64,000 bases of DNA, from contig NZ_JAPJDL010000014.1 of the NCBI RefSeq assembly GCF_026242055.1, positions 174,624 to 238,623 on the forward strand, written 5' to 3'. Positions 1-7,643 of the stretch are shown here, in pieces. The notes beneath the pieces are model-generated. The model ran no database searches. It saw only the letters and a list, made by a program, of their open reading frames with translations, and was not told the DNA's origin. The position numbers and the translations under genes are program-made. The first letter of the stretch is position 1. Every line of letters begins with the position of its first letter. This stretch comes from Lentzea sp. NEAU-D7 (GTDB lineage: Bacteria > Actinomycetota > Actinomycetes > Mycobacteriales > Pseudonocardiaceae).

Positions 1-318
1 CACCCTGACCACGACGTCCACGCCGATGGTGATGATCGCGACGACGAACACCGGTTTGCCGACCATCGGCCGCAGCACCGTGCGTTCCACGCCCAGTGCC
101 AGCACCGCGATCACCACGGCGGCGACGAGAACCGCCCCGACGAACGACACCGCGGGCGAGAGGTACGAGACCAGCACCGCGCCTGCCAGCATGAACGCCG
201 GCTGCGCGAAACTGATCACCTGCGTCGACTTGTAGATGATCACGAAGCCGAGCGCGAGCAGCGAGTAGATCGACCCGGTGCCGAGACCCCGGATCAGCGA
301 CTGGAGAAACTCATCCAT
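1..318 (-). CDS. livH: Branched-chain amino-acid type ABC transporter permease, 3' end cut by window edge
   Basis: Inner-membrane permease of a HAAT-type ABC importer (branched-chain amino acids or related acyl/aromatic acids). The 106 visible residues begin MDEFLQSLIRGLGTGSIYSL and carry the LivH hallmark N-terminus followed by at least three hydrophobic segments; the rest lies left of the window. The ATG at 318 is chosen because it overlaps the TGA of the upstream acyl-CoA ligase (311-313), indicating translational coupling in one minus-strand operon with livF, livG and the ligase. LivM and the binding protein are not visible and probably lie further left. Substrate cannot be read from the sequence; the fadD partner argues for a carboxylic acid activated after uptake. 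Confidence 0.85.
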   Translation of the reverse strand, partial: MDEFLQSLIRGLGTGSIYSLLALGFVIIYKSTQVISFAQPAFMLAGAVLVSYLSPAVSFVGAVLVAAVVIAVLALGVERTVLRPMVGKPVFVVAIITIGVDVVVRV

Positions 319-2146
319 ACATGCTCTCCACGAGGTCGTCGAACATCTTGCCCAGCGCGGATCTCTTGACCTTCTGGGTCGCGGTCAGCTCGCCGTCCTC
401 GTGGTCGAGCTCCTTGGGGAACATCCGGAACTTCTTGATCTGCTCGACCGTGGCGAACCTGCCGTTCACCTCGGTCACGATCTTCTGCACCAGCTCCTGG
501 ACCTCGGGCTTCTCCGACAGGTCCCGGTAGGTGGTGTAAGTGATCTTTCGTTGCTGCGCCCAGTGGCCGACCGTCTCGTACTCGATGCCGATCAGCGCCA
601 CGAGGTAGGCCCGCTGGTCGCCGATCACCACGGCCTCCTTGATGTACGGGGAGGTCTTGAGCGCGTTCTCCAGCTCGGACGGCGAGATGTTCTTGCCGCC
701 CGCCGTGATGATGATGTCCTTCATCCGGTCGGTGATCTTGACGTGCGTGCCGTCGACCCACTCGCCGACGTCGCCGGTGTGCAGCCAGCCGTCGTCCAAC
801 ACGCGTCGCGTGGACTCGGGATCTCGCCAGTAGCCCGCGAACGTGCCGCCGTGCCTGGTGAGGATCTCGCCGGTCTCCTCGTCGATGCGCAGCTCGATGC
901 CGGGCTGCGGTTCGCCGACCGTGCCGATCTTCACCCGCCCCGGCCGGTTTCCCGTTGCCACGGCGGTGTTCTCGGTCATGCCGTAGACCTCGTGCATGGG
1001 CACCCCGATGCCCATGAAGAACTTCAGCACGTCCGGGGCGATCGGCGCGGCACCCGAGGCCGCGTACCGGACGTGCCGCATGCCGATCCTGGCCTTCAGC
1101 GCGCGGAAGCAGAACAGCCAGCCCAGCGCGTAGACGATCCTGCTGCTCGCGGTGTGCCTGCCGCCGGTCCTCACCAGCGTCTCGCCGAGGCTCTCGGCCC
1201 TGCGCAGCCAGAACCTGGTCGTCGTTCGCTTGAGCCAGGACGCCGACGACACGCCGATGGTGACGCCGGCCAGCACCTTCTCCCAGATGCGGGGCACGCC
1301 GAACAGGATCGTGGGCTGCACCTCGCGCAGGTTCGGCTGCACCGTCTCGATCGACTCGGCGAAGTGCACCTGCACGCCGCTGGCCGCGCTGAACCACGTC
1401 GTGAAGATGCGTTCGGCGACGTGGCACAGCGGCAGGTAGGACAGCGTGACGTCGGCGGAGGACGGCGGTGGTGAGGTGAACCCGCCGCCCTCCACCAGCA
1501 CGTGGACGGCGAACTCGACGTTCGCCACGGTGAGCATCGCGCCCTTGGGCGGGCCGGTGGTGCCGGAGGTGTAGATCAGCGTCATGACGTCGTCGGGTTC
1601 GACGGCCGCCATGCGTTCGGCGAGCTCCTCGGGGAACGAGTCGCGGTGCTGGGCGCCGAGCGCCAGGAAGTCCTCCCAGGCCAGCAGTTTCGGGTTGTCG
1701 TAGCGGCCCTTGATGCCCCGCGGCTCGACGTAGACGATCCATTCCAGGTCGGGGGTGTCCTCCAGCACCAGCAGCGCCTTGTCGACCTGTTCCTGGTCCT
1801 CGGCGATCAGGATCCGCGAGCCCGAGTGGGACAGGAGGTAGGCGACCTCGGACGCGGGGTTGGTCGGGTAGAGCCCGACGGTGATGCCCCGGGCGGCGAC
1901 GACGCCGAGGTCGGCGTAGAGCCATTCGCGGCGGTTCTCGGAGTGGATCGCCACCCGTTCCCCCGGCTGCAGGCCCAGCGCGAGCAGCGCGTGGCCGACC
2001 AGTTCGACGTTCGCCCAGTAGCCGGACCAGCTGACCTCCTGCCAGATGCCGAAGTCCTTGGCGCGCAGCGCGATCTGGCCGGGCGTGCGCTCGGCGCGGT
2101 CCTTCACGCGCGTGACCACGGTCGTGGTCGTCGTCGGTGTGGTCAT
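311..2146 (-). CDS. Long-chain acyl-CoA synthetase (AMP-forming), FadD15-like
   Basis: ANL-superfamily ligase of 611 residues that would adenylate a carboxylic acid and transfer it to CoA. The adenylate-forming signature TLIYTSGTTGPPKG lies in the middle; YGMTEN and the hinge region GWLHTGDVGEWVDG / ITDRMKDIIITAGGKN are intact. The length fits the FadD15/FAA1 group. The ATG at 2146 overlaps the livG stop by 4 bases and its own stop overlaps livH, so it is co-transcribed with the transporter. A threonine-rich leader (MTTPTTTTTVVTRV) follows the start. A ligase embedded in a liv operon is a recurring actinobacterial arrangement and suggests uptake-coupled activation of a fatty, branched or aromatic acid. 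The exact substrate is inference. Confidence 0.9.
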   Translation of the reverse strand: MTTPTTTTTVVTRVKDRAERTPGQIALRAKDFGIWQEVSWSGYWANVELVGHALLALGLQPGERVAIHSENRREWLYADLGVVAARGITVGLYPTNPASEVAYLLSHSGSRILIAEDQEQVDKALLVLEDTPDLEWIVYVEPRGIKGRYDNPKLLAWEDFLALGAQHRDSFPEELAERMAAVEPDDVMTLIYTSGTTGPPKGAMLTVANVEFAVHVLVEGGGFTSPPPSSADVTLSYLPLCHVAERIFTTWFSAASGVQVHFAESIETVQPNLREVQPTILFGVPRIWEKVLAGVTIGVSSASWLKRTTTRFWLRRAESLGETLVRTGGRHTASSRIVYALGWLFCFRALKARIGMRHVRYAASGAAPIAPDVLKFFMGIGVPMHEVYGMTENTAVATGNRPGRVKIGTVGEPQPGIELRIDEETGEILTRHGGTFAGYWRDPESTRRVLDDGWLHTGDVGEWVDGTHVKITDRMKDIIITAGGKNISPSELENALKTSPYIKEAVVIGDQRAYLVALIGIEYETVGHWAQQRKITYTTYRDLSEKPEVQELVQKIVTEVNGRFATVEQIKKFRMFPKELDHEDGELTATQKVKRSALGKMFDDLVESMYG

Positions 2147-2961
2147 GGCGTCACGCTCTTGTGCTGCTCGCCGAGGTACGCGCGGATGACGTCGGGGTCC
2201 TGCTGCACCTCCGCGGGCGTGCCGGTGCGGATCGGGCGGCCGAAGTCCATGACCATCACGCGGTCTGCCAGGTCCATCACGAGACCCATGTCGTGCTCCA
2301 CCATGATCATCGGGATGTTGAGCTCCTCCCGGACGTCGAGGATGAACCGGGCCATGTCCTCGGTCTCCTCGACGTTCATGCCGGCGACCGGCTCGTCGAG
2401 GAGCAGGAGCTTGGGCTCCATCGCGAGCGCCCTGCCCAGTTCGACGCGCTTCTGCACGCCGTAGGGCAGCAGCCCGACCGGGAACCGGCGCCACTGCTCC
2501 AGTTCCAGGAAGTCGATGACCTCCTCGACCGCGGCCCTGTTCTTCAGCTCCTCGGCGCGCGGCTTGCCGAGCCAGAACAACGCGGACAGCGCGCCGTACC
2601 GCATGTGGTTGTGGCGGCCGAGCATGAGGTTGTCGACGACGGTGAGGTGGGAGAACAGCTCGATGTTCTGGAACGTGCGGGCCATGCCCTGCGCGGCGAT
2701 GCGGTGCGGCCGCATGCCGATCAGGTCGAGGTCGCGGAACCGCACGGTGCCCTCCTGCGGCCGGTAGACGCCGCTCAGGACGTTGAAGATGGACGTCTTG
2801 CCGGCGCCGTTCGGGCCGATGACGGCGAAGAGCTCGCCCTCGCCGACCTCGAACGACACCCCGTCGACCGCCACGACCCCGTCGAACGCGAGCCGGACGT
2901 CCTCGACCCGCAGCACGGCGGTGGACGGCTTCTCCGCCGAGGTACGCACGTCGGCACTCAT
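2143..2961 (-). CDS. livG: Branched-chain type ABC transporter ATP-binding protein LivG
   Basis: Cytoplasmic ATPase subunit of the liv-type importer. Walker A is GPNGAGKTS near residue 45, Walker B is LLLLDEP followed by VAGMN, and the LivG-type signature is replaced by the variant LPYGVQKRVELGRAL. I place the start at ATG 2961 (MSADVRTSAEKP) because it gives the same 4-base ATGA overlap with the livF stop (2958) seen at the other junctions of this operon. An ATG nine bases upstream (2970) is the alternative. It pairs with LivF and with LivH at the left edge. Confidence 0.9.
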   Translation of the reverse strand: MSADVRTSAEKPSTAVLRVEDVRLAFDGVVAVDGVSFEVGEGELFAVIGPNGAGKTSIFNVLSGVYRPQEGTVRFRDLDLIGMRPHRIAAQGMARTFQNIELFSHLTVVDNLMLGRHNHMRYGALSALFWLGKPRAEELKNRAAVEEVIDFLELEQWRRFPVGLLPYGVQKRVELGRALAMEPKLLLLDEPVAGMNVEETEDMARFILDVREELNIPMIMVEHDMGLVMDLADRVMVMDFGRPIRTGTPAEVQQDPDVIRAYLGEQHKSVTP

Positions 2962-3731
2962 GACAGCCACCGCTTCCTGCGCTTGTAGTGCTTGACCGCA
3001 CGGAACGAGGAGGTGCCGAGGCCGAGATAGAACTCGCGGATGTCGTCGTCGGCGAGAAGTGCCTCCGCCGGCTTGTCCATGACGACCTTGCCGGTCTCCA
3101 GCACGTAGCCGTGGTCGGCGATGGAGAGCGCCATGCTGGCGTTCTGCTCGACCAGCAGCACCGTGGTGCCCTGTTCGTTGATCTTCACGACGAGGTCGCG
3201 GATCTGCTGGACGAGCAACGGCGCGAGGCCGAGGCTGGGTTCGTCCAGCAGGAGGTAGGACGGTTCCGACATCAGCGCCCGCCCGATCGAGAGCATCTGC
3301 TGCTCGCCACCGGACAGGTAGCCAGCGCTTTGTCTTCGCCGTTCCAGCAGCCGCGGGAAGAGCTCGTAGCAGCGGTCCAGGTTCTGCTTGAGCCGCTTGG
3401 GTCTCGCGTGGCCGCCGACCTTGAGGTTCTCCTCGACGGTCAGTTCGGACAGGATCCGGCGGCCCTCCAGGGCCTGTTTGATGCCTCGATCCGCGATCTT
3501 CGCTGGTGAGAGGCGGTGGATCGGTTCACCGTCGAGCGTGATCGAGCCCTTGGTGACCTTGCCGTCGTGCACGTCGAGCAGGCCGCTGAAGGCCCTCATC
3601 AGGGTCGTCTTGCCCGCTCCGTTCGCACCGAGCAGCGCCACGACCTTGCCCTGGGGCACCTGCAGGCTCACGCCCCGGAGCACCAGCATCACGTCGTCGT
3701 AGACAACCTCGAGGTTGTTCGCTTCGAGCAC
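2958..3731 (-). CDS. livF: Branched-chain type ABC transporter ATP-binding protein LivF
   Basis: Second ATPase of the liv-type importer, 257 residues, with Walker A GANGAGKTT, signature LSGGEQQMLSIGRAL and Walker B YLLLDEPSLGLAP. It is the first gene of the minus-strand operon livF-livG-fadD-livH. GTG at 3731 is preceded by an AGGAGG-type ribosome site a few bases upstream. The C-terminal tail is basic (KHYKRRKRW). A short inverted repeat sits just upstream of the start and may be the operator for the operon. Confidence 0.9.
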   Translation of the reverse strand: MLEANNLEVVYDDVMLVLRGVSLQVPQGKVVALLGANGAGKTTLMRAFSGLLDVHDGKVTKGSITLDGEPIHRLSPAKIADRGIKQALEGRRILSELTVEENLKVGGHARPKRLKQNLDRCYELFPRLLERRRQSAGYLSGGEQQMLSIGRALMSEPSYLLLDEPSLGLAPLLVQQIRDLVVKINEQGTTVLLVEQNASMALSIADHGYVLETGKVVMDKPAEALLADDDIREFYLGLGTSSFRAVKHYKRRKRWLS

Positions 3732-3754
3732 CAGCGCCTCCTAGGGGCCCCTGA

Positions 3755-3770
3755 CATACCGCGCAGTATG
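3755..3770. promoter_or_regulatory. Inverted repeat upstream of liv/fadD operon, possible TetR-type operator
   Basis: CATAC-N6-GTATG forms a perfect 5-bp dyad 24 bases upstream of the livF start. TetR-family regulators of fatty-acid and branched-chain catabolism in actinobacteria bind dyads of this size. No regulator gene is adjacent in the window, so the assignment is inference from position and symmetry. Confidence 0.35.
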
Positions 3771-3886
3771 CCGCCCGTGAGACTTGGATCACAGAGCGCT
3801 TTGACCACTGCGGGCGATTTCGTGATGTGCGGATGGCGAGCGGTTCGACACTCTGCGTGACAGTCCACAGTGGACACTTATCGGAT

Positions 3887-3911
3887 GTGTAACGCCGCGT
3901 TGCTCGGGTAC
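3887..3911 (+). promoter_or_regulatory. Putative sigma-B/F-class promoter
   Basis: GTGT-N15-GGGTAC lies 35 bases before the start of the SRPBCC gene. The actinobacterial sigma-F/sigma-B consensus is roughly GTTT-N14-17-GGGTA(T/C), so the -10 element is a full match and the -35 has one mismatch. The second gene of this transcription unit encodes a sigma factor of that class, which suggests autoregulation. Confidence 0.5.
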
Positions 3912-3945
3912 TCACCTTCCGACACCAATCGAAGGAGGAGGTTTC

Positions 3946-4410
3946 GTGACCACCATTGAGAAGTCGGTGGACGTCCACGTGCCCGTGAGCACGGCTTACA
4001 ACCAGTGGACCCAGTTCGAATCCTTCCCGGCGTTCATGGACGGGGTCGAGAAGATCGACCAGATCACGCCGACGAGGACCCACTGGACCACGAAGATCGG
4101 CGGGGTCGTCCGCGAGTTCGACGCGGAGATCACCGAGCAGCACGCGGACGAGCGAGTCGCGTGGACCACGGTCGACGGACCGCCGCAGGGTGGCGTGGTG
4201 ACGTTCCACCGCCTGGACAACGACACGACCCGAGTGCACCTCCAGATGGAGTACGAACCGGAGACCATCACCGAGAAGGCCGGAGCGGCGCTGGGCGTCG
4301 TCGGCCACCGGATCGAGGGTGACCTGAAGCGGTTCAAGGAGTTCATCGAGAACCGGGGCGCCGAGACGGGCGCCTGGCGAGGCGACGTGACGCCGCCGCC
4401 CCAGGTCTGA
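3946..4410 (+). CDS. SRPBCC-family (polyketide cyclase/START-like) protein
   Basis: A 154-residue single-domain START/Bet v1-fold protein. Visible family features are the N-terminal strand IEKSVDVHVPVSTAYNQW, the TKIGGVVREFDAEITEQ strand pair, and a C-terminal helix ending in GDLKRFKEFIENRG. Proteins of this group bind small hydrophobic ligands; no catalytic residues can be named. GTG at 3946 is supported by AGGAGG at 3935-3940. It lies 12 bases ahead of a stress sigma factor gene, so it is probably part of that regulon. The ligand is unknown. Confidence 0.85.
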   Translation: MTTIEKSVDVHVPVSTAYNQWTQFESFPAFMDGVEKIDQITPTRTHWTTKIGGVVREFDAEITEQHADERVAWTTVDGPPQGGVVTFHRLDNDTTRVHLQMEYEPETITEKAGAALGVVGHRIEGDLKRFKEFIENRGAETGAWRGDVTPPPQV

Positions 4411-4422
4411 TCGCGGTGCACG

Positions 4423-5142
4423 TTGACGCCAGACCAGCACGCGGCGTTCGAGGAACTCGCCCGCACCAGCCGTGACTCGCCGCGTTACTACGTGTTGCGG
4501 GACCAACTGGTGCGCGAGTACCTCCCCCTCGCCCGGCACATCGCCCGCCGCTTCAGCGAACGCGGCGAGCCCATGGAAGATCTCGCGCAGGTGGCGGCGG
4601 TCGGACTGATCAACGCCATCGACCGGTTCGACGTGTCACGGCAGACGGACTTCCTGTCCTACGCCGTGCCGACGATCACGGGCGAGGTGCGGCGTCACTT
4701 CCGTGACCAGTGCTGGGCGGTGCGCGTGCCCCGCAGGCTGAAGGAGCTGTGCGACGCCATCGACGGCGCGACCGCCGAGCTCTCGCACAAGACCGGGCGG
4801 TCTCCCACCCCCTCGGAGATCGCCCGGCACCTCGGGGTGTCGCTCAGCGACGTCTACGAGGGCCTGCGCATCGAGAAGAACGTCGCGTTCGCGCCTCTCG
4901 ACTCACTGGAGAGCTCGACCGTCGACGATCCAGCGCTGGAAGGCGTGGAGATCCACGAGGCCCTGCAGCCGATGCTGCGGGGCCTTCCGCGCCGGGAGAG
5001 GACCATCGTGGTCCTGCGCTTCTTCGGCCGGCTGACCCAGACGGAGATCGCCCGCCGGGTGGGCATCTCGCAGATGCACGTGTCGCGCCTGCTCACCAAG
5101 TCCCTCGAGCAGCTGCGGCACGACTTGCTGGCGGAGGAGTGA
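4423..5142 (+). CDS. RNA polymerase sigma factor, SigB/SigF/SigG subfamily
   Basis: A 239-residue group 3 sigma factor. Region 2 includes LVREYLPLARHIARRFSERGEPMEDLAQVAAVGLINAIDRFD (core binding and -10 recognition), region 3 includes the AELSHKTGRSPTPSEIARHLGVS helix-turn-helix, and region 4 ends with RLTQTEIARRVGISQMHVSRLLTKSLEQLR. TTG at 4423 is used because no ATG/GTG in frame precedes region 2 by enough residues; the codon choice is the weak point. No anti-sigma (RsbW-like) gene is adjacent, unlike many SigF loci. A STAS antagonist sits 3.3 kb downstream. The family responds to general and osmotic stress. Confidence 0.9.
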   Translation: MTPDQHAAFEELARTSRDSPRYYVLRDQLVREYLPLARHIARRFSERGEPMEDLAQVAAVGLINAIDRFDVSRQTDFLSYAVPTITGEVRRHFRDQCWAVRVPRRLKELCDAIDGATAELSHKTGRSPTPSEIARHLGVSLSDVYEGLRIEKNVAFAPLDSLESSTVDDPALEGVEIHEALQPMLRGLPRRERTIVVLRFFGRLTQTEIARRVGISQMHVSRLLTKSLEQLRHDLLAEE

Positions 5143-5184
5143 AATGAGCGAGCGGGAATGCCGGGTTCTGGCGATACTGGGTTC

Positions 5185-5616
5185 ATGAACCGGTTGCGGT
5201 GGCCCCAGAAGCTGGCGATCGGCACCGGGGTCCTGCTGGTGCTGTGGGGCGTGGCCGGGTTCTTCGTGACCGGCTTCTCGTCGTTCGCGGGCGAGGCCGG
5301 CACCTGGGTGCTCGGTCTGCGCGTCAACCCGCTGCAGAACGTCATCCACCTGGTCTTCGGCGCGGCCCTGCTGTTCGCGGTGCCGCGCCTGAAGGCGCTC
5401 AGCGGCACCGGACTGCTGCTGGCGGTGCTGTTCCTGGTGATGTTCGGGCTCGGCCTGGCCCGCTACGACGGCGAGGTCGTGAACTTCCTCAACGTCAACC
5501 CCGGTTCGAACGCGCTGCACTTCTTCGCCGGGTTCGCCTCGCTGGCGACGGCGCAGGGCGCGGCGTGGTGCCGTCAGTGCGACCGCGCCGCCGCCTCCGC
5601 CGTCAAGCCTGCTTGA
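5185..5616 (+). CDS. DUF4383-type small membrane protein
   Basis: 143 residues with four hydrophobic segments. The motif LGLRVNPLQNVIHLVFGAALL, then a GLGLARYDGEVVNFLNVNPGSNALHFFAG segment, matches the DUF4383 pattern (N-x-x-Q/N-xx-H-x-x-x-G). ATG 5185 (MNRLRWPQK) is preferred over an ATG 27 bases upstream because the family begins just before the first membrane span. The gene follows the sigma factor by 42 bases and may share its stress promoter. Its 3' end overlaps the convergent topoisomerase gene by 14 bases. Function is unknown. Confidence 0.75.
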   Translation: MNRLRWPQKLAIGTGVLLVLWGVAGFFVTGFSSFAGEAGTWVLGLRVNPLQNVIHLVFGAALLFAVPRLKALSGTGLLLAVLFLVMFGLGLARYDGEVVNFLNVNPGSNALHFFAGFASLATAQGAAWCRQCDRAAASAVKPA

Positions 5617-6526
5617 GCAGTTTCCGCACGGCCCGTTCGGGGTCACCGCCGCCGATGACTTTGCCGTGCTCGAACGCCTCCACCAGGCGCGGATCCACGT
5701 AGGACTTCCTCGCCACGGACGGCGTGTTGCCGAGGTCCTGCGCGACCTCCTTCATCACCGCGCTGATCGCGCGCTTAGACGGCTTGCCGCGTTCGCGCAG
5801 TGCCTGCGCGAACGCCTGGGCGGCGAAGACCGTGGCGTGCCAGGTGCGGAGGTCCTTCACGCTGAACTCGTCGCCGACCAGTTCGCGGAAGCGTTCGTTG
5901 ACGTCGTCGGCGGTGAGGTCGAAGACGCGGCAGTCCGGCGTCCGGTCGTGCAGCAGCGACCGGACGGCCCTCGCGAGCGCGCGGTCGGTGACCTCGTGGT
6001 CGACCTGGACACCGTGCTTGGCGGGGAACCGGAAGCGGACCCTGTCCCCGGTGACAGAGAGGTGCTCGCAGAGCAGGGTCGCGACGCCGTGCGTGCCGTT
6101 CTCCTCGGCGTACTCCTCGTGGCCGACGCGGAAGACGCCGAGGTCGAGCATCCGCAGCGCGATGGCGAGCAGCCGCCTCCGCCCGCGCGACCTCATGTCC
6201 TTCTCGATCTGCTCGCGGAACTTCCCGAGCTTCGGGGCGAGCTCCAGCACGCGGGCGAACTTCTCCGTGTCGCGGTCGGCCCGCCACTTGTCGTGGTAGA
6301 GGTACTGGCGGCGGCCGGCGTCGTCGTACCCGACGGCCTGGATGTGGCCGTTCGGGTGCGGTGAGATCCAGACGTCGCGCCAGGCGGGTGGGATGACGAG
6401 GGCCTTCACCCGCTCGACGTCGCTCGCGGACAGCGGCCCGCCGTCGGCGTCGAGGTACCGGAAGCCCTTGCCGTGCCTGCGCCGCGTCCAGCCCGGACCT
6501 GCGGTGATGCTCCGCCGCAGTCTCAT
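5603..6526 (-). CDS. DNA topoisomerase IB (poxvirus/eukaryote-like)
   Basis: Type IB topoisomerase of 307 residues, which would relax supercoils by a transient 3'-phosphotyrosyl bond. The nucleophile Tyr276 is in SVARKSYVDPR near the C-terminus; the upstream catalytic block VKDLRTWHATVFAA supplies Arg and His. The N-terminal domain (GFRYLDADGGPLS, VIPPAWRDVWISPHPNGHIQAVGYDDAGRRQYLYH) is characteristic of bacterial TopIB. Length is normal for the bacterial family. The gene is monocistronic and divergent from the GCS2-family ligase gene. Confidence 0.92.
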   Translation of the reverse strand: MRLRRSITAGPGWTRRRHGKGFRYLDADGGPLSASDVERVKALVIPPAWRDVWISPHPNGHIQAVGYDDAGRRQYLYHDKWRADRDTEKFARVLELAPKLGKFREQIEKDMRSRGRRRLLAIALRMLDLGVFRVGHEEYAEENGTHGVATLLCEHLSVTGDRVRFRFPAKHGVQVDHEVTDRALARAVRSLLHDRTPDCRVFDLTADDVNERFRELVGDEFSVKDLRTWHATVFAAQAFAQALRERGKPSKRAISAVMKEVAQDLGNTPSVARKSYVDPRLVEAFEHGKVIGGGDPERAVRKLLKQA

Positions 6527-6559
6527 CTGGACACCCCGGGATTGATCAGCATGGAACGC

Positions 6560-6567
6560 GGGTACCC
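6560..6567. promoter_or_regulatory. Symmetrical GGGTACCC in divergent promoter region
   Basis: GGGTACCC places a GGGTAC -10-like element of sigma-F type on both strands between the divergent topoisomerase IB and GCS2 ligase genes. On the plus strand it is 10 bases before the ATG at 6576, which has no visible ribosome site, so a leaderless transcript is possible. The matching -35 elements are weak (GATT 16 bases upstream on plus). Confidence 0.25.
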
Positions 6568-6575
6568 GCTCGCCG

Positions 6576-7643
6576 ATGAATCACTACACGGTCGGTGTGG
6601 AACAGGAGTTCCTCCTCGTGGATCCCGATTCGCGGCGGCCGGTGGCACTGGCACCCCGGGTCAGGGAGATCTCCCGCGCGCCAGGGGACCTCGACGTGCA
6701 GGGCGAGCTCACCCCGTTCCAGATCGAGATCGCCACCGGCGTCACCTCCTCGTTCGACGAGCTGTCCGAGCAGGTCCGGCTCGGCCGCCGGGTGCTCGTG
6801 GACGCCGCCGACGAGGCCGGGTGCCGCCTCGTGGCGACGGGCATGCCGCCGATCGGCGAAGCCGGGCCCCCTCCCGGATCGGATGACCCCCGCTATCACC
6901 GGATCGAGTACTCCCATCGACGGCTCGTGACCGGAACGGGTGCCTGCGGACTGCACGTCCACGTGGGCGTCTCCTCCGAGGCCGAAGCGCTGGAGGCCTC
7001 GAACAAGCTGCGGGCGTGGTTGCCGACGTTGCTCGCGCTGAGCGCGAACTCCCCGTACTACCAGGGAGAGGACACCGGGTACGCCAGCTGGCGGTCGATG
7101 GTGTGGTCGCGGTGGCCGGTGAGCGGGCCGCCGCCGTTCTGGCACGGCCCCGCCGACTACGACCGGGCCGTCGAGGCGCTGATCAGCTCGGAAGCGTTGA
7201 TGGACAGGGCGATGGTGTACTGGGACGTCCGCCCGTCCGCCGATCATCCGACGGTCGAGGTGCGCGTCGCGGACATCCCGCAGCTGGCAACGGAAGTCGC
7301 GGTCCTGGCCGAGCTGATCCGGGCACTCGTCGTGACGGAACCCTCCGAACAGCGGGTGGACGACTCCGTGCTGCGGGCGGCATATTGGCGGGCGTCGCGC
7401 GACGGGGTCGACGGACTGGCCGCCGATCCACACACCGGAAAACTCTCCCCCGCGTTCGACCGGGCGGTGTCGCTCGTGGAGCACGTCTCAGTCGCGCTGC
7501 GCGAACGCGGCACTCTGTCTACTGTGGAGCAGCAGTTGGACTGGTTGCGCCACAACGGCTGCGGTGCCGCTCGGCAACGACGCTGCCCGGACCCCGAGTC
7601 CCTTGTGGACATGCTGATCGCCCGAACGCGTGAGGAAACCTGA
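6576..7643 (+). CDS. GCS2-family carboxylate-amine ligase (YbdK-like)
   Basis: 355 residues of the glutamate-cysteine ligase 2 family, ATP-dependent enzymes joining a carboxylate to an amine (gamma-glutamyl type). Signature stretches are the opening TVGVEQEFLLVD, GELTPFQIEIATGV, GACGLHVHVGV, and YWDVRPSADHPTVEVRVADIP. The length fits YbdK (about 370) rather than EgtA. No ergothioneine genes are nearby, so a general YbdK-type call is safer. The stop overlaps the start of the next gene by one base, indicating a two-gene unit with the iron-binding oxidase-like protein. Confidence 0.85.
   Translation: MNHYTVGVEQEFLLVDPDSRRPVALAPRVREISRAPGDLDVQGELTPFQIEIATGVTSSFDELSEQVRLGRRVLVDAADEAGCRLVATGMPPIGEAGPPPGSDDPRYHRIEYSHRRLVTGTGACGLHVHVGVSSEAEALEASNKLRAWLPTLLALSANSPYYQGEDTGYASWRSMVWSRWPVSGPPPFWHGPADYDRAVEALISSEALMDRAMVYWDVRPSADHPTVEVRVADIPQLATEVAVLAELIRALVVTEPSEQRVDDSVLRAAYWRASRDGVDGLAADPHTGKLSPAFDRAVSLVEHVSVALRERGTLSTVEQQLDWLRHNGCGAARQRRCPDPESLVDMLIARTREET

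Noticed and set aside
311..3001. An apparent 896-residue fusion of livG-overlapping sequence and the acyl-CoA ligase
   Set aside because: The first 285 residues are livG read in the wrong frame; the ligase starts at ATG 2146 with a 4-base overlap.
3863..3875. GTCCAC-A-GTGGAC dyad upstream of the SRPBCC gene
   Set aside because: It may be an operator, but it lies before the putative -35 with no supporting partner; not listed as a feature.
5144..5188. Small open frame between the sigma factor and DUF4383 genes
   Set aside because: 14 codons, ending at the ATG of the next gene; no independent support.
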